From positions 11,482,501 through 11,532,500 of the forward strand of contig WPIO01000007.1 of the NCBI GenBank assembly GCA_009760855.2: DNA of 50,000 bases, given 5' to 3'. The stretch comes from Cristatella mucedo (Eukaryota > Bryozoa > Phylactolaemata > Cristatellidae). The notes beneath the pieces were generated by a model, which had not been told where the DNA came from, did not search any database, and worked only from the letters and a program-made list of their open reading frames with translations. This document shows positions 21,435 to 31,069 of this stretch, one piece after another; within the stretch, counting starts at the first letter, position 1, and the number at the start of each line of letters is the position of its first letter. A program made the position numbers and the translations under genes.

Positions 21435-21685
21435 GCAGTACCAGTGATGCCCAGGCGAAATACGAGATACTCGAGAAGAACTTGGTGATCAATAGTGTCA
21501 AACGCTGCCAAAAAATTAAGCAAAACAATCAGCAAGATTCAACCTAAGTCTGCATTCCTGATAAGGTCTATATACACCGGAAGCACTGCTGACTTTGTGG
21601 AATGATTAACTTAAAAACCTGGCTGAAAATTACCAGCTAGTTTTGAAGTTTCAAGAGTTTAACTGGTCTGCCACAACTCATTCCA
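21435..21685 (-). pseudogene. LINE-B reverse-transcriptase fragment, antisense
   Basis: The minus strand reads approximately NFQPGF, then HSTKSAVLPVYIDLIRNADL, then AAFDTIDHQVLLEYL and FRLGITGTALQ. These are the fingers/palm segments of LINE-B, matching the plus-strand copy at 24010-24200. It lies head-to-head with the sense LINE-A copy at 21690. Stops interrupt it. Confidence 0.8.
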
Positions 21686-21689
21686 ATGT

Positions 21690-22950
21690 CTTTTACAGGA
21701 AAGATTGAAGGCGAAGCACTGGCGTGGTTTAAATCATACTTGTCTGATCGTGTTCAATCCGTCTCGTGTGGGGGTCAGGTCTCAGACATGAGAAGGGTCA
21801 CCTGTGGAGTCCCTCAAGGGTCTGTACTTGGTCCCTTGCTGTTCTCCATTTATACGCAACCTCTGGGAAAAGTGATTAAGGCACATGGAATAGGATATCA
21901 CTTCTATGCTGACGATACTCAGTTGTATTTGTCATTTAAACCGTCGGAATCTGCTGCAGCAATTGAGAAACTGAATGCTTGCCTTGCCGATATTCGATCA
22001 TGGATGTCGGAAAACTTCCTGAAATTAAATGACGATAAAACCGAACTGCTTCTCATAGGACACCCTAAGCGTGTGGCTGGATTAAAAGGCTTTGCTGTTC
22101 TAATAGGTGATGCTATTGTGCGACCTTCACCACGTGCTCGTAATCTAGGTGTCGTGTTCGACAGCTGTCTCAATTTCAAAAGCTTCATTCAGAAGACTGC
22201 CTCTACAGCTAGCCATCACATCCGATCCCTATCCAAGATTAGAAGCTGTCTCCCACAGTGGCTTGTAAAAAAATTTAACTAGCTCTTTAGTTCTGTCTCG
22301 GCTTGATTATCGTAATTCCCTTTTGGCTGGGCTACCAAAGAAAGCTATTATGCCACTACAGCGGACTATGAATATGGCTGCAAGGCTGGCCTTCAAGTCC
22401 CAGCGGTTTGAGCACGTGTCACCTCTGCTGAAAGAGCTAGGATGGTTGCCGGTTGAGCAAAGGATACAGAGCAAAGTTCTTATGCTGACCAACAAGTCCC
22501 GCCATGGCTTGGCTCCTTCGTGCCTAGCTGAACTGCTGCATCAGTTTCAGCCTGTTCGCGCCCTCAGGTCCTGTGTGGACAATAAATTAGCTGTCCCATT
22601 CCTCCGCTTAAAGACAGTTGGTGACAGAAGCTTTAGCTCTGCAGGTCCTAGACTGTGGAACTCGCTTCCACAATTCTTACGCAACGACAACTACTCTCCA
22701 ACTGCCGACTATGGCACATCTTTTTCAGCGGTCCTGAACTGCTACTTCTATGCTACTCACTACCTCAACTGCTCACCTGACTCTGCTATGCTTCCCACTT
22801 TCTTTTTGTTGCGTGAGACGAAGTCTGTTGGCTACCGAATGCGTACCGAAAGCCGCTTAGGCTGTGAGTGCGCTATACAAAACTCTCCTGCGTAACACCC
22901 ACATGGTCTTTATGACTTTGTGGAGTTACTGACGGAGATACATGACATGA
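21690..22950 (+). pseudogene. LINE-A copy, best preserved reverse-transcriptase C-terminal half
   Basis: Non-LTR retrotransposon ORF2, 5'-truncated in the palm. The first frame (to 22282) carries [18 protein letters not shown], the [19 protein letters not shown] box, and [13 protein letters not shown] with the catalytic YADD at ~21905-21916. [12 protein letters not shown] and [12 protein letters not shown] follow. A single extra base in an A-run near 22266-22272 shifts the frame. The second frame resumes with SRLDYRNSLLAGLPKKA, LKELGWLPVEQRIQSKVL, then FSSAGPRLWNSLP and ends at 22895. Apart from that frameshift the C-terminal half is open, so this is the youngest LINE-A in the window. The last coding stretch overlaps the L2-like motif tgcgctatacaaaactctcc. 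Family placement (L2/CR1 group) rests on the [11 protein letters not shown] and [11 protein letters not shown] wording. Confidence 0.92.
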
Positions 22951-23149
22951 CGTGAAGGGAAACTGGGCGGTAGCTGCTCATGTTTTCTCGGTGCAGTATT
23001 GCTTTCTTAGTTATTGGCTTCAGCCTTTTTGAATGGTACAGGGACATGACCTGATGTTCAGGACATATTTGTAACGTTATTTATCAATGGCAGCAGTAGG
23101 TCTATGCATCTTTAGAAGTAGGACCGTGAAATAGCTTATAGAGAGCTAG
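22951..23149. other. Unassigned spacer
   Basis: No element recognised between the LINE-A 3' end and the antisense LINE segment. Confidence 0.35.
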
Positions 23150-23950
23150 TAGTTATCTTCGACTGGAGATGAATTTCAAAGTGAGGCCATTCGTGACTTC
23201 CCTGAATGTAGACGTTGAGTTGCTGCACGGAATTGAGTGAGAGAAGTTATGTGGGGTTGTTTTTGAGTGACAGGGGTCCAGAGGCGATGCTGCTACCTTA
23301 GGGGTGGACTCTCGGATCTTGTCTATCTTTCTGACAACTAAGCTAGAGAAGCGATCAGCTAGCTCACCACATGGATCACTAGTTAAGGAGCTCACGTTAG
23401 AATGGTTAAGGAGATTGTGTTTTTATTAGACGTTAGCACTTTGTGATTGTGCATCTGTGATTTAAAAATATTTGTCTAGAAGCTAGATAGAGCTAGGATC
23501 GATTGGTATGACCTCTGGCCGTCTTAATGCCTACCGATGTCCAGCAGGTCCTAATCTTGTGTACACTTTCTCAAGCTTGCCCTTAGTAGACCTGGCTGTT
23601 CTAATGTCTTCAGTAAACCAGGGGCGTCTTGGCGCGGGCGCACCGTGTGCTTAGTCAAGAGATGCAAGCTCGTCGAGCAGGTCAGCTCATGTCGTGTTGT
23701 AGCATCCAACCATGGGTTGGATGAGGAATTGTGAACCAGGGGCGAAGTATATATTTTCGCTCAGACAGCATCGATGTCAAGTCAATTATGCGGTTGATAT
23801 CTCGGCTTGTTAGATCTCCACATTTCACAATAGCATTGTATGTTGACAGGGTGTGTCCCAGGCGTTCACGGCATCCTCAGGGTGTGGCAGTTTTGGTACA
23901 TCAGTAGATTTAAACTGAAAGAAAAGGACGCATGTATGGTCTGAGGCCCC
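23150..23950 (-). pseudogene. LINE ORF2 endonuclease-RT linker segment, antisense
   Basis: Minus-strand pieces read SDHTCVLFFQFKSTDVPKL-like text (end of the AP endonuclease, ~23890-23950), then LLDELAS and APWFTEDIRTARSTKGKLEK (~23560-23630). CGELADRFSSLVVRKIDKIR and ESTPKVAASPLDP follow (~23270-23370). APWFTxxIRxxR...K and F..FFxxKIxxIR are the conserved linker motifs between endonuclease and RT in L2/CR1 elements. It stands head-to-head with the sense RT of LINE-B from ~24010. It is consistent with the inverted 5' part of that same insertion. Frameshifts are present. Confidence 0.8.
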
Positions 23951-24009
23951 TATAAATTTTACTTAATCCTATTAATTTTAATCCTTAACCTATTAATTGT
24001 ACTTAATAA

Positions 24010-25605
24010 TGCCTTAGAGCTAATCACTCCACAGGGTCAGCATTGCTTATGGTGTACAGTGACCTACTTAGGAATGCAGACATGGGTAGAGTGTCTCTGC
24101 TTGTTTTGCTCGATCTTTCAGCAGCTTTTGATACTACCGATCACAAAGTTCTTCTAGAGCGTCTCTCATCTCGCCTGGGCATCACTGGCACTGCTCTGCA
24201 GTAGTTAAGGTCCTATCTCAGTGGGAGACTCCATAGTATTGACGTAAATGGACAAAGATTATCCTAGATACCTCTGGAATATAGGGTACCTTAGGGCTCC
24301 GTGCTAAGTCCGGTTCTTTTCACGGTTTATACTCTCCCTCTTGCTGATGTGATTGCCAGGCACAATCTAGGCTTTCACTTCTATGCGGATGACACTCAGT
24401 TGTACCTTTGCTTTGATCCCTCCCAGCCTTTGAGCACCTCAAATTTTCTCAACTCACTTGCTGCATGTATTGATGACATCCGCACATGGATGGCAGCAAA
24501 TTTTCTAAAACTAAACGATGATAAAACTAACTTACTAGTTATGGGCAAACCCAGTGGGATTCAGAAATCGGAAAGGCTGACACTCAAAATTGGCTCTGCC
24601 AGCATATCTTCTGTTAAATCAGCTCGAAATCTAGGTGTCATGTTCCAAAGTGACCTCTCGTTAGACGACCACATCTGCTTCACGGTCAAGTCTGCCTACT
24701 TTCAGTTACATAACATTGCTGAAATTCCAGCTTTTTTCAATAAGGATACCACGTCTAAGTTGGTCCATGCATTTGCGACATCCCGCTTGGACTTCTGTAA
24801 CTCACTGCTTGCTGGTCTACCAGCATTTGCAGTCAGTCGATTACAGCTGGTGCAAAACTTTGCAGCTAGGCTTGTCTGTCGTGAGCGTCGCAGTCGCCAC
24901 CTTACTACACTTCTCGCCGACCTGCCCTAGCTACCAGGCAAGCAACGGATCGACTTCAAGGTTTTGTTGCACACTTTTTGGTCACTTCATTCTTTGGCTC
25001 GAGCCTATCTCTCAGATCTACTCCCCCACCAGGCCAAGCATCGTACCATCGGCTCTTCGGAATCCAACAGTTTACCAATACCTCGTAATATTAATAATAA
25101 AATTGCTCTTGATAAAGCAACCTCAGAGAACTTAATCTCTTTCTAGGCGCTTTACATTTGCTGCAAAGGGAAATGCAATTGAATGGTGAGTAAAATCATG
25201 CTTGAAAAACAAACAAAATCAATAAAAGCTCAAATCCTTTGGGGACCGTGCATTTAGCTCGTATGCCCCCAAAGCCTGGAACTCCCGCCCGACTTGCGCC
25301 AGAACATACCCTGACTTGACCACATTTAAAAAGAACTGAAAAACACACCTATTTAGGACAGCATTTAGTGGGTCCCTGTGATTCGTCCTTGATGTGCTTA
25401 TGCGTGCTGACACTGTGCATGCTGCTACTTACCACATTTGCATGCTGACCCTGTGCAGGTCATCCCTAACCATGTTATTTATGTTGTTTATCAAGCATGA
25501 TATTACTCACCATTCAATCGCGTTTCCCTTTGCAGCAAATGTAAAGCGCCTTGAAAGAGATTGAGTTCTCTGAAGGCACTTTATCAGGTGCATTATTAAC
25601 ATGAT
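24010..25605 (+). pseudogene. LINE-B copy: RT domain to 3' tail
   Basis: The RT starts near STGSALLMVYSDLLRN. It continues with LLVLLDLSAAFDTTDHKVLL (palm motif A), SYLSGRLHSIDVNGQRLS, a GSVLSPVLFTVYTLPLADV box and [17 protein letters not shown] with YADD near 24379-24390. [50 protein letters not shown] and RLQLVQNFAARLVCRERR follow. A stop replaces the W of the LPWLP-like motif near 24930. After a nested insertion (25086-25228) the ORF end resumes as LKSFGDRAFSSYAPKAWNS, in antisense-free plus orientation. The 3' UTR and tail (gtaaagcgccttgaaagaga, ttgagttctctgaaggcact) end at 25605 in an ATT tract. Several stops occur upstream of 24300, so the copy is inactive. Confidence 0.9.
25086..25228 (-). 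mobile_element. LINE-B 3' tail nested inside LINE-B
   Basis: A 140-bp antisense LINE-B tail begins with aatattaataataaaattgc, then caacctcagagaacttaatc, tctttctaggcgctttacat and ttgctgcaaagggaaatgca. It interrupts the sense LINE-B ORF between codons for ...NSLPIPR and NLKSFGDRAFSS. The host LINE-B text is continuous once it is removed. It must be younger than the copy it sits in. Confidence 0.85.
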
Positions 25606-27285
25606 TATTATTATATATCCCTGAGTCTCTCTCCCCTCTTTTTTCTTTTTCTCTTCTCGACTATCAAAATGTCTTTCAGATTTTCTTTCTTGTCTTAACC
25701 CTCTTCCACTTTGTTTGTCGATTTCTGTTAGTGAGTATCTCTATCTCAATTTTGTGTGCATTAAGTCAGATGCGTGGTTTGATGACTTGGTTCTTATTCA
25801 GCTAATAATAGTGTAATATAATAATATAATAATAATAAAATAATATTTATTAATCCTACGTCATATTGCAGTCACACCCGGCCTATACTTGCATGTATAT
25901 TTCGCCAAACGTGTATTACACCCAAGGTCTCAGCCATGGGGTTGGGCTCTTGCACTTCACAACCACGATCGTGCGTTGGAGTTCTGCAGCAGAAATTTCC
26001 ATAATGATCACTGCAAGCTGCGAGGATAACTGTAAATGCCAATCTGCTGGTATGCAAATGAGGCTCAGCTATATCAGCTAACCTTCACTATACCTCAATC
26101 TTCGATCGTGAGAAAGTGCCTTGGTTTATCGGAAGTATTTTCTCAATGAGAAAAATTCTTGCCTACCCCGAAAACATGAATGTGAACTGTTTTAAATATT
26201 TTACAAGCAAGTTTGTCTTTCGTTATCAATAATCTCTTTCAAGAGCCCAATTTCGCTATCAATTATCTCTTTGAATGCCAGAAATGCTGCAATTGCCAAT
26301 GATTTATAATGCATTTGATTTGTTGCAAACGAATTGAGATGGCCATTAAGTAACTGTTTTCTCTGCAGCTTTTATCTTGCAAAATTTTTTTTTTTGGCCT
26401 CAAGGTGAAGTACTGTAGTAACTTTGATATATCACAATTCCTAGGTAAGGAAGACTCTTCTCGACTCTCACTTTACTCGTACCTGTGGTGCTATATACGT
26501 TTCACATGACATATAGAAGCCTGAGATACCTCAGGAGATCAATCACACTTGTGCAAATGGGTGTATATTGTTATGTAGGTTTATATTTATTTTTTGCCAC
26601 TATTTTAATCAGGAGACCGCTTATCATATGGCCTACGATACGGAGTCTTGTATGCAAAGCAAGAGGCTTCTATGCAAAGCACTAATTATCAAAACAGACC
26701 GGTGTGTACCATGCAAAATTGCGAAAAAATTAATTTATTAATTTGAGACACTCAAAATACTGTAATGAAAACTTTCTTTGCTTGAATATTCCGGAAAAAA
26801 ACTAATTGAATAATAAAGATTATGATTTCAATTTACATAAACTAACGCCGTATCTTACAAACACACTTTTCTGCGATTTCACACAGGTAAATATATTCTT
26901 CTTTAGTGAAATTAATGCACACAATCCGATAGCTGTGCAAACGCTTAGCCGAGATGACTTACTGACCGATAAGCCATCGCTAAGACTGTTTGCCCCGGCA
27001 AGGCTCTTTGTTTTTATCTGCTCTACTAAGATAATCTCTACATTATATACGTGCATCATAAAATGGTCAAAAACCTGGTCATTGCTATTTTATAACTCAA
27101 TGCACAATTTCATTTCCATTTTCAGCATGGTGTAGCTACATATGCAAATTATCAAAAATTAGCATCTTCGCTGGTTTTTGCTATTAGACTCGTCATGGCT
27201 ATTCCACATCATTCCACTTTATTCTGAGCTTCAATAGCTCAATATGAAGCATAAAATTATTTTTTTAAAGATCCTCTGCCTCGCT
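25606..27285. other. Unassigned AT-rich sequence with (AAT)n tract
   Basis: Contains an AAT-rich microsatellite (~25803-25855) and only short frames (up to 109 codons at 26806-27135 plus, overlapped by a minus frame). No recognisable protein motif or repeat family. Confidence 0.4.
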
Positions 27286-27600
27286 GGCACAGGTAGCTTC
27301 ACTCGATAGCACCGGCCAATCTATCGGCCAATCCTTGCTCCTCCAGTCACATGCCGAAGCACCACGAAGCTCATCAGCATTTGCTCATCGTGTCGTCCTT
27401 CACAACTAAACTGAAAATCTTCTGCTAGTGTGCACCAAACGTTTGGAGCTCACGTCTGCCGACGGTCGCAATCTTCAATGATCTTGCATTATTTACTTCT
27501 CAGCTCAATGCGCTTCAGCTCCGGTTAGTTTTCCCTTGGCCCGGTGCACAAGTCTTTTTTCTATTCTGGTGTGCTTTGCCTACATATCTGTGCATAATTC
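27286..27600 (+). pseudogene. LINE ORF2 C-terminal fragment, divergent family
   Basis: Broken plus frames read SVHQTFGAHVCRRSQ and similar, which keeps the order of CAPNVWSSLPPTVRN...FKSQLK LINE endings. The same pattern occurs near 10640-10750 (PASRHPVTSPSHAVN and EIWNSLPATVA-like text). It is a third, more decayed LINE type. Low sequence support. Confidence 0.5.
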
Positions 27601-27628
27601 AGCACACTGCCGGCATCTGACACTTGAC

Positions 27629-27845
27629 CAGAGACGAAGCCAGGGGGCAGCTGCTACCCCTCGCCTGGCAGGTGGCGGCCCAGTCTGCGCGCCCGGTCGG
27701 GCGGCTGGCGGCCCCTTGCTGCTTGGCCAGGCTGCACGACATCGGCAGGCGCTCGGGGACGCACCCCCTCAGATCCCCCTTTACTGGGGAGCCCCGCCTC
27801 CAGACCCCTGACCACCCCGGCGCTCCAATCCTGGCTTCGCCTCTG
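27629..27845. mobile_element. Small GC-rich element with hAT-like terminal inverted repeats
   Basis: A 217-bp segment starts CAGAGACGAAGCCAGG and ends CCTGGCTTCGCCTCTG, inverted repeats of 16 bp with one mismatch. The CAGAGGCG start resembles hAT transposon termini. The interior is far richer in GC than the flanks and encodes nothing recognised. The 8-bp flanks (cacttgac, ttttttga) do not match as a target-site duplication. It is therefore a candidate non-autonomous element, not a proven one. Confidence 0.55.
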
Positions 27846-28384
27846 TTTTTTGAGCTGGGTCGTGCCGTACCGTTGGGCTTAGAACCAGTGGCGAATGATC
27901 AGCTGACTCAACGACCTGGTACGCTCCGATATGGCTCTAAAAGTAGTGACAGCTTTTAGCCAGCTTGCAGCTAGCAATAGTGGTGCTTTTTGGAAAGCGG
28001 GAGCTTTTGAGGAGCGCCAATTGAGACAGCTAACCAGCATATTAGCTTCTCATCTTGTTTGTAATAGCTGTGCTTAGTTTTAATATTATACAACGTTTGC
28101 TTCCGGTACTATGGTTTTTGCTTTGCTTCGCGAATATCAGCCGTTGCTGATATGGGCTCGCCGCCGTCGATTCCGAGGTGTAAGGCCAAGTCCTAAACCA
28201 AACTTTCAAGTATAGCATCCGCTAAATCCCTTTGGTTTTGTATTGTTACAAATAGTGGTTGAGTCCAACAGTTGTATACGTCATCAAACGTCCTGGAACT
28301 TTATTTTTCGTGATCGCGGACATATAGAGCAAAATGTATGCAGCCGAACTAAGAAATTTTTTCTTGCCTCATTTGAGAAGAGCT
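27846..28384. other. Unassigned sequence
   Basis: No recognised gene or repeat. Confidence 0.35.
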
Positions 28385-28535
28385 GAGCTCACATTTAAAA
28401 TTTCATTCCAATATGTGAAGTAGCCATGCTATGCTTGCTGTTTATTGAGCATGCTACCAAAAGCCATTCAACCGTATTCCCTTTGCAGCAGATGTAAAGT
28501 GCCTAGAAAGAGATTGAGTTCGATGGGTGAGCTAT
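28385..28535 (+). mobile_element. LINE-B 3' UTR and tail, sense
   Basis: Reads tttattgagcatgctaccaa, aagccattcaaccgtattcc, ctttgcagcagatgtaaagt and gcctagaaagagattgagtt, the sense LINE-B 3' UTR and first tail arm. The second arm and ATT tract are lost after ~28525. Confidence 0.7.
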
Positions 28536-29778
28536 ATCAAAACAAATACGATAGATGAATCGCCATTTTTAGAACAGACTTTAAAATGACAATGACTTAA
28601 ATGCAAGGAAACAGCATCAGGTCAATATTCTCATACATTTCAATAGAGAAGGTGCCTACATAGACACAGATACAAAACAAGCAACTAACCTTGTGGTCAA
28701 ATGCACCTAACCAAACATTGATATCACACATGGAGCATCTGTTATTCCCAAAAAGATGAGCTGGACAAGTAGATGCGTTACTTTCGGATTTTGATGCTCC
28801 AAAAGACATCTCAAATTTGCAGCATTCCTTCACTTGCTACCGTCAAACGCATGGTTCTCTCCCTCAGGTTTCGGAGATCAACCCCCACCACAGAAACACT
28901 ATGTCCTTTTTCAAGTATTACATGTACCTTAGGGTTAGTTGTTAAGTTAATTTCTGAGTATCAAATGAATCGGTTGCTAATCGAGAACTTGGGACAGAAT
29001 CAATGACCACTCCTTAGCAGACAACCGTCGACAATACGAGTAGCCGAGCTTTGCTGTCATTAAACCACGAAGGAACTGGCAGAACTTGAGACAGTCAATC
29101 ATACCCCACGCATGCTCAGTAGCAGCATCACCAAAAGCAATACTACTAGTCTTTCGAAACTCTGCACTAAGTTTCTTTCAATGGGAAATAGTTGTATGTT
29201 CTATAGTTAAATGTTCTATAGCTTCGATAAAAAGCCACATGGTCAGGGCCTTTTTGTCTCAAGGAGAGTACAGCATCAGTGAATAGCGATCAGCATCAGT
29301 TGTCACTCAGATTAGCTATTTGGCAATGTGCATGACCCATAATTGCCGAAGTAATGCATTCCCAGGATGAACACGCGGAAGCATTATCGTCGACCTCAAG
29401 CTAAATGCATGTCAGGCACTAACAGGCGATCGCCATACTTAGGAGTAAGAGCTTTTAAATGCAGAGGCAAAGTTTTCTGAGGCCAGTCTAGAGAACTACC
29501 TTTGATCAGTAGTAACCAGAAATTCATCGATATTCAGCAAGCATGACAGAATATAATTAGCACGAACCTAAGCGCAATGCCAGTACATCTAGTTACCCCG
29601 ATGATCAGAATATAAAGAGATGACGCAGCCAGTGCCATGGGATACCCCAGTCACTTGGCAGTTACAGCATCCCACGTGCTTTGCAGTCGATCGGCATTTT
29701 TTTATTGCGTGATCTTCAGAAAAGCCAAAGCCGTCGATGAAACTTAAACGAAGAATGTTCATGCTGCTTGCACTGGCC

Positions 29779-29780
<2 letters not shown>
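28536..29780. other. Unassigned; weak coding-like signal on minus strand
   Basis: Minus-strand reading gives scattered, interrupted peptide stretches with protein-like composition. An example is about 39 open codons at ~28815-28930 containing VILEKGHSVSVVGVDLRNLR. No family is recognised and no consistent splice pattern was found. It could be a decayed ORF of an unknown element. Confidence 0.3.

Positions 29781-29849
<69 letters not shown>
29781..29849. repeat. (CT)n microsatellite
   Basis: A pure CT dinucleotide run of about 34 units, just beyond the 3' end of the zinc-finger gene. It reads as GA on the gene's strand. Confidence 0.97.
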
Positions 29850-29852
<3 letters not shown>

Positions 29853-29965
29853 CATCTCAGAAAAGTAGATTCGCATCGTTTCAAAAATAGATGAGATGCA
29901 GCTCAGCATCTATTAAGTGTTCAGTTGCATGTGTCTACTATGTAGTAATATCAAACAACTGTGCT

Positions 29966-29971
29966 TTTATT
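29966..29971 (-). promoter_or_regulatory. Candidate polyadenylation signal of the zinc-finger gene
   Basis: AATAAA on the minus strand lies 175-180 bases after the TAA stop of the terminal exon at 30146. It is the first canonical hexamer I see downstream of the stop. Placement is inferred. No transcript evidence is available here. Confidence 0.5.
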
Positions 29972-30145
29972 CATAATTTAAACAGTAAAACAATCCTAAA
30001 AGTACTTTAAATAACAATTCCGTGTAGCTTCAAGCACCAAAATTCAGCAGGGCTGGCATTATACGGTCACTTGCCGATTAATTTCCTTGGAAATGGCGGA
30101 CGACGTACATCCTGAAATCATGCTGCTTCATAGCACTGCCAACAG

Positions 30146-30510
30146 TTATACGCTTTCATGGCCTGATCCATAAGCAGAATAGAGAAGATCGTCGCGAAAT
30201 CTGTTCTGGTTAACACCACTGCCCGTAGGGTCGCCACCATGGGAGCGACTACTGCTGCAACTACTATTGCCATCATTAGGGTTGTCTTCATCATCGTGAT
30301 CCTCGTCCTCCACGCAAGCACCACCGCCAACAATGGAAATGCCCGAGACGTCATCAACCATCGTATCAGCACCTACGACCTGGATGGGTCCATCGGATGC
30401 CTCTGCGACCTCGGTGTCCTCCTCATCGTCTGCTTCTGGCAGGCTCACGGAGGCAGCAGTAGTAAACAAGCTCACCCGGTGAGTCTTCTTTATGTGGGTC
30501 TTCATGTTAC
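30146..30510 (-). CDS. Zinc-finger gene, terminal coding exon: end of finger 4 and acidic C-terminus
   Basis: The exon opens after acceptor TGCATTGTAG with phase 1: the G from the previous exon plus GT gives Gly. It starts NMKTHIKKTH, which supplies the two zinc-binding histidines of finger 4. An acidic, probably unstructured tail follows, with clusters such as EADDEEDTEVAEA and EDEDHDDEDNPND, then a Ser/Gly-rich stretch, ending YGSGHESV and a TAA stop. C2H2 proteins of this kind bind DNA in the nucleus. An acidic tail can act in transcriptional activation, but that is inference. The length is 121 whole codons plus the split one, and the stop agrees with the splice phase, so the frame is secure. 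The tail is not recognisable as a named domain. Confidence 0.9.
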
Positions 30511-30535
30511 CTACAATGCAGGAACGGATCACAAC

Positions 30536-30540
<5 letters not shown>

Positions 30541-30579
<39 letters not shown>

Positions 30580-30580
30580 G
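30541..30580 (-). repeat. (CT)n tract in intron 4, near the 3' splice site
   Basis: A GA run on the plus strand, so CT on the gene's strand, with one imperfection (gaaaga). It ends ~30 bases before the acceptor of the terminal exon, inside a 331-bp intron. It may serve as an extended polypyrimidine tract. Confidence 0.9.
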
Positions 30581-30841
30581 CTGGCTAGAAAGGGTGCCAG
30601 ATTATCTCACGGGGCCCCTGAGAAGTTTCAATATGGATCACCGACTGTATCACATATAGCAGTCAGTTGGCACCAGCCTCGGCAAGGCTTCTCAGGCATA
30701 TCGAACGATAACATAGACAAGCATCCATCAATTGCCGGCTTAGCACTGCCTTGCTACACACGCATCCCCTACAATATCTACCAACCCCAAGAAGCAGCAG
30801 CTCAAGCTACAGTGGCACTTGGCACTTGCAATGATACTCAC

Positions 30842-30979
30842 CTTTCTGCGAGAAGCTCTGCTGGCAGTATGGACATCTGAAAGGTCTCTCTTTCTTGTGC
30901 TTGGACTTGAGATGAGTTTCAAGCGCATTCTTTTGGTTAAAAGTTTTGCTGCACAGTGAGCATGCAAAAGGTCGGTCAC
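30842..30979 (-). CDS. Zinc-finger gene, exon with finger 3 and first half of finger 4
   Basis: The acceptor GGATGTTGCAG precedes phase-1 GT, and donor AAAG|GTGAGT is a consensus match. The exon encodes the rest of an HTGDRPF linker (a TGEKPF variant) and finger 3 (CSLCSKTFNQKNALETH, then LKSKH). A linker KKERPFR and the first part of finger 4 (CPYCQQSFSQKG) follow. Finger 4 is cut after the Gly by intron 4. Joined to the next exon it has C-x2-C-x12-H-x4-H spacing. The length of 138 nt is 2 + 45 codons + 1, consistent with both neighbours. The QKNAL and QKGNMKTH wording recalls the last fingers of ZNF236-like proteins. That is memory-based and untested. Confidence 0.93.
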
Positions 30980-31069
30980 CTGCAACATCCAAATCGGCTG
31001 TCAGTACTACATAAGGCTTTACTCGGTAAGCATGGTAGGAGCGATAACCTGCAGATGGGCTACTGAACG

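Noticed and set aside
23703-23723. Short inverted repeat (catccaacc / ggttggatg)
   Set aside because: It lies in the antisense LINE endonuclease-linker segment and is short. No reason to give it a separate role.
30239-30880. 213-codon plus frame over the terminal zinc-finger exons
   Set aside because: It is antisense to two well-supported exons and crosses a GA microsatellite. Shadow frame.
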